Assembly (NCBI GenBank): GCA_004009845.1 | Contig: RMBW01000142.1 | Coordinates: 1 to 63,813 of the forward strand | DNA length: 63,813 nucleotides | DNA from: Davidsoniella eucalypti | Taxonomy: Eukaryota; Ascomycota; Sordariomycetes; Microascales; Ceratocystidaceae | Direction of reading: 5' to 3' | Part shown: piece by piece, positions 61,028 to 63,813 of the stretch | Numbering within the stretch: position 1 is the stretch's first letter | Layout: each line of letters opens with the position of its first letter | The notes under the pieces: model-generated | Databases searched by the model: none | Told to the model about the DNA's origin: nothing | The model's input: the letters and a program-made list of their open reading frames with translations, nothing else | Program-made: the position numbers and the translations under genes

Positions 61028-63813
61028 ACTCCTACAAGTGGAGTTATATGCTTTCCCTAATACTATGTCACGTACTCATAAAGAAGAAGGGGTATATCCG
61101 GTATAGATGATTCTGGCGCTGGTTGTGCTTTTTTTTGCTGCTTTTGATTTCTCCCCTTTTGATTTCTTTATTATTTTACCCATTCCCCTCTCTCATTTAC
61201 ACATTATCACATCGCCTTATGTTCGTCATTTGTAGAATACCACACATTAAAAGACAATATACAGGTCATTAGGACTCAATGTATATCATGTTTTTTGATT
61301 ATATAATATATAAAATAGTATGTATATATTTCCGGTATAATTATTTTGGCAAATCGATATGACTTTGAATATCTGCATGTAGTTAATGGCCGATCTCGTT
61401 AGTTACAACATATTATGAACATATATTTGTACGTAACCTTTGATGCTGGCTATGAGGAATCCAAACTTGATATCTGTATGTCTGCCAAAACATGGAAGGC
61501 TTTTGTCCCTGAAAACATACAGACTGGGATAATGGACATGGTAACTACAGATAACTACATTTATTTTAATTTATCAATTATGCAGCTATATAGATATGGA
61601 GATGTATGATAGGTATTAATGTATTGTAAGTATTATTTATGATAGAGAACACTAAATATATGACACTTCGTTATCCAACCATTTTGAGTCATGCCTGTCG
61701 GTGACATTCCGAGTTCCGGTTACAAAGCCAATGCTTCCAGAAGGAAAAGAAAAAAAAATTGTGATCTTAGCAATATTCTCCGAACAGACCAAAAAAACAA
61801 AATTAGACTAGAGACTTTGCTTGTTTCTCAAGGGTTCTTAAGATCTTTTTTTCTCTTTTTTTTTTTCTTCCTTTCTTCTTTGCTATAGGGATTCGGCAGC
61901 ACTGGCCGAGAAAATGGGGCACGCTAGGCTAGAACAGGATTAGACTTGAAGGTTGAGTTTGATAATGAAATCATAGGGTTGGGACAACGAGATTAACGTG
62001 AAGATCTGTATTTCTAGAAGTTGTCCATACTTTTGTTTGGAACTCATCCAGAAGCAAGTGCGTCATATATATTATATACCTCGTGACATATATACAATTT
62101 TCGAGGGTATCTCGTTTGCCTTAAGCAAACACAAACTGAGTAGGCCCAGGAGCAGATATCTGCCTTACTCTACTTATGTTTTATGAAGTAGGAAGGGTTA
62201 CGTAAAGTTTCCTCTTGGCTTAAATCAGTGTCATACACAATCCCTTGGAATAAGATATAGTATGTACACTAGCAAATCTGGTGCAATGCTAGACCAACAC
62301 CGACAGCGGTGCTCACAATTTTTCAACAGCGTATTCATGGTTGAGTTCCGAAATAACCGAACTCCTACTACGTATGTATGGTGTCAGGACATATTGGATG
62401 AACCGCAAAAAGAAAAGATTGTACCAATTATGCATCTAGGCCTTTTGTTCTATTAGCGTCAAATGTTTAAAGGAAAAGAAGAACAAATAGCATCTGGGGG
62501 CTTTGAAGATAGCAAATGAATGGTCGGCTATTATTGATGATGGCATATCTTTGGTGTAGTTCGAATTTCGGCTCACGGCAACTCCTTCGAACAAGTTTGG
62601 ACAGAAATGAGGACGCTAAGGTCCTTAGCTATACCGAATGTATTTACAAAATAATGCACATGGCTCAACGTTAATGTTATGTGAATCATCCATCGCAGGC
62701 ATTCTGATCCCACAGAGATACCTACATCTGTATATCGCTTAGATATTGGAGCTTGTGTCCACTCTTCGACATAATAGCCATCTTGCTAAGGAGTTATATC
62801 GACGAATTTCACCTACGCGTTACTAGCCGGCCTTCCTTTCTTGGCTTTCTTTTCTCTACTTTAGTGTATAACCTCAATGGAGCCACGAGGAGTTTCTAAG
62901 CAGTGCTTGGCTGGGGCCAAGATACAAGTAACTTGCTAAATGTTTTTAGTGTCTGGTGCGGCACATGCAGGCGTAGCACCGTCGATTGGCTATTTGAAAC
63001 GAGACGAAAGACAATGAAGAGGATCGTGAGTTATTACTGAGGGCTCACGGGAAAGAGGGCATTAAACATCTATAGATGTATGTGCTGTCTAGCGAGAGTG
63101 AAAAAACGTAGAATTTATTCATATTAGGCTTACAAATGCCTAACATTAGAGAATGTGACTACTGATGACAGTTTGGTAGAAGTAGACTAAAACATCGGCC
63201 CTTTGTGTCTCGCGGATAATGTCTTGCTGCGTATTCTAGTTTCAGCCTTCTGCTACTGTACATGACTGGATAACTATCCACAGTTGCAAGCCCTGAATAA
63301 TGCTGTGACTAAGACCTAGATAGCTAACGGCCTAGGTATCTAATCGACTGGAAAAGTCCTTGATATCTGTATATTATGTGGTGAATAACAATGGCGAGTA
63401 TAAAGACAAGAAACGCTGGGGCATAACAAGATTGCTCGTTTTATGCAATAATAAGTAGAGACGCGGCCGCAACAATCCGAGAAGGAGTAGCCGGATCCCG
63501 TTAGTGTGTTTGATTAGCGCCAACTTGAGTTTTGATGTGTTTATAGCGTAGGTGAAGAGTGTCTCTCTGTCCTTTCCTGATATCGGGAGAATCAAAAGCC
63601 AGGAGCGGATAAACCAGACACAAGAAGTAAAGAACAGCACTCTAATCTTGGGCTGGGCTCTATTGTTCAACTGCCTGAACAGACATCGACTATCTGCAGC
63701 TTTTTTTTCACTTCTTTTCTTTTCATTTCCTCTTCATCTAGTCTCTGGAATGGGCAAGCTGCATGTTCCCTGCAGGCTGGGAAATGGGGAGGGGAATCCT
63801 AGTGGGCTTCCAC
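61028..63813. other. Gene-poor region after PRP39
   Basis: T-rich 3' UTR-like DNA to about 61,250, a copy of the dispersed repeat (61564-61611), then AT-rich DNA with short random-looking ORFs. Nothing was supported up to the window end; the C/T-rich stretch at 63,700-63,740 could be the leader of a gene that begins beyond the window. Confidence 0.45.
61564..61611. repeat. Dispersed T-rich repeat, copy 4
   Basis: TTTAATTTATCAATTATGCA followed by GCTATATAGATATGGAGATG; aligns with copy 2 over about 45 bases. Confidence 0.45.

Noticed and set aside
1..63813. CRISPR array, phage defence or biosynthetic cluster
   Set aside because: The genome is eukaryotic (intron-rich); no spaced repeats, no polyketide/peptide synthetase or cluster-type enzymes were seen.

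Overview
The window comes from a filamentous ascomycete fungus. Genes are split by short GT-AG introns (about 50-100 nt) with GCTAAT/CTAAC-like branch sites, coding exons are GC-richer than the AT-rich spacers, and several proteins are typical of ascomycetes (Zn2Cys6 regulator, fungal paxillin-like LIM protein, Dnm1-type dynamin, Ppn1 endopolyphosphatase). A Sordariomycete is my best guess, from the general look of the proteins only. No rRNA, convincing tRNA, CRISPR array, intact transposon or secondary-metabolite cluster was seen.

Layout. 1-5.9 kb: gene-poor, only weak small ORFs and a pyrimidine-rich leader. 5.95-7.1 kb (+): unrecognised 364-aa protein. 7.86-12.14 kb (-): ESCRT-I subunit Vps37, then nucleoporin Nup84/Nup107. 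13.26-13.72 kb (-): a four-exon gene for the mitochondrial CX9C protein Cmc4, found by joining very small exons. 14.77-15.11 kb (+): SUMO. 16.79-19.74 kb (-): three-LIM paxillin-like protein. 22.83-24.14 kb (-): four-exon Cox19. 26.29-29.09 kb (+): Dnm1 fission dynamin. 30.54-33.49 kb (-): Zn2Cys6 transcription factor whose zinc cluster appears to need a 3-nt microexon. 35.02-36.26 kb (+): ribosomal protein L9 (uL6) with a GC-AG intron. 37.61-38.88 kb (-): single-pass membrane protein with a Ser/Arg-rich tail. 42.08-43.86 kb (+): V-ATPase subunit H. 44.92-46.21 kb (+): glycine-cleavage T-protein. 46.2-51.3 kb: AT-rich, with a decayed direct repeat and orphan ORFs. 51.28-53.71 kb (+): endopolyphosphatase Ppn1, convergent with 53.98-55.99 kb (-) Tpa1/Ofd1 prolyl hydroxylase. 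56.39-57.29 kb (-): ribulose-phosphate 3-epimerase, divergent from 58.41-61.03 kb (+) U1 snRNP protein Prp39. 61.0-63.8 kb: gene-poor.

Together these are ordinary housekeeping genes (vesicle and organelle dynamics, mitochondrial copper/COX assembly, vacuolar acidification and polyphosphate, translation, splicing, one-carbon and pentose metabolism); adjacency suggests no single pathway. The most interesting content is gene architecture: a probable 3-nt exon completing a zinc cluster, a probable start-codon-only exon followed by a 13-nt exon in CMC4, a GC-AG intron in a ribosomal protein gene, introns whose retention would stay in frame or change a C-terminus, and a small dispersed repeat family resembling the A-tailed ends of non-LTR retroelements. 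All splice sites are read from sequence only.
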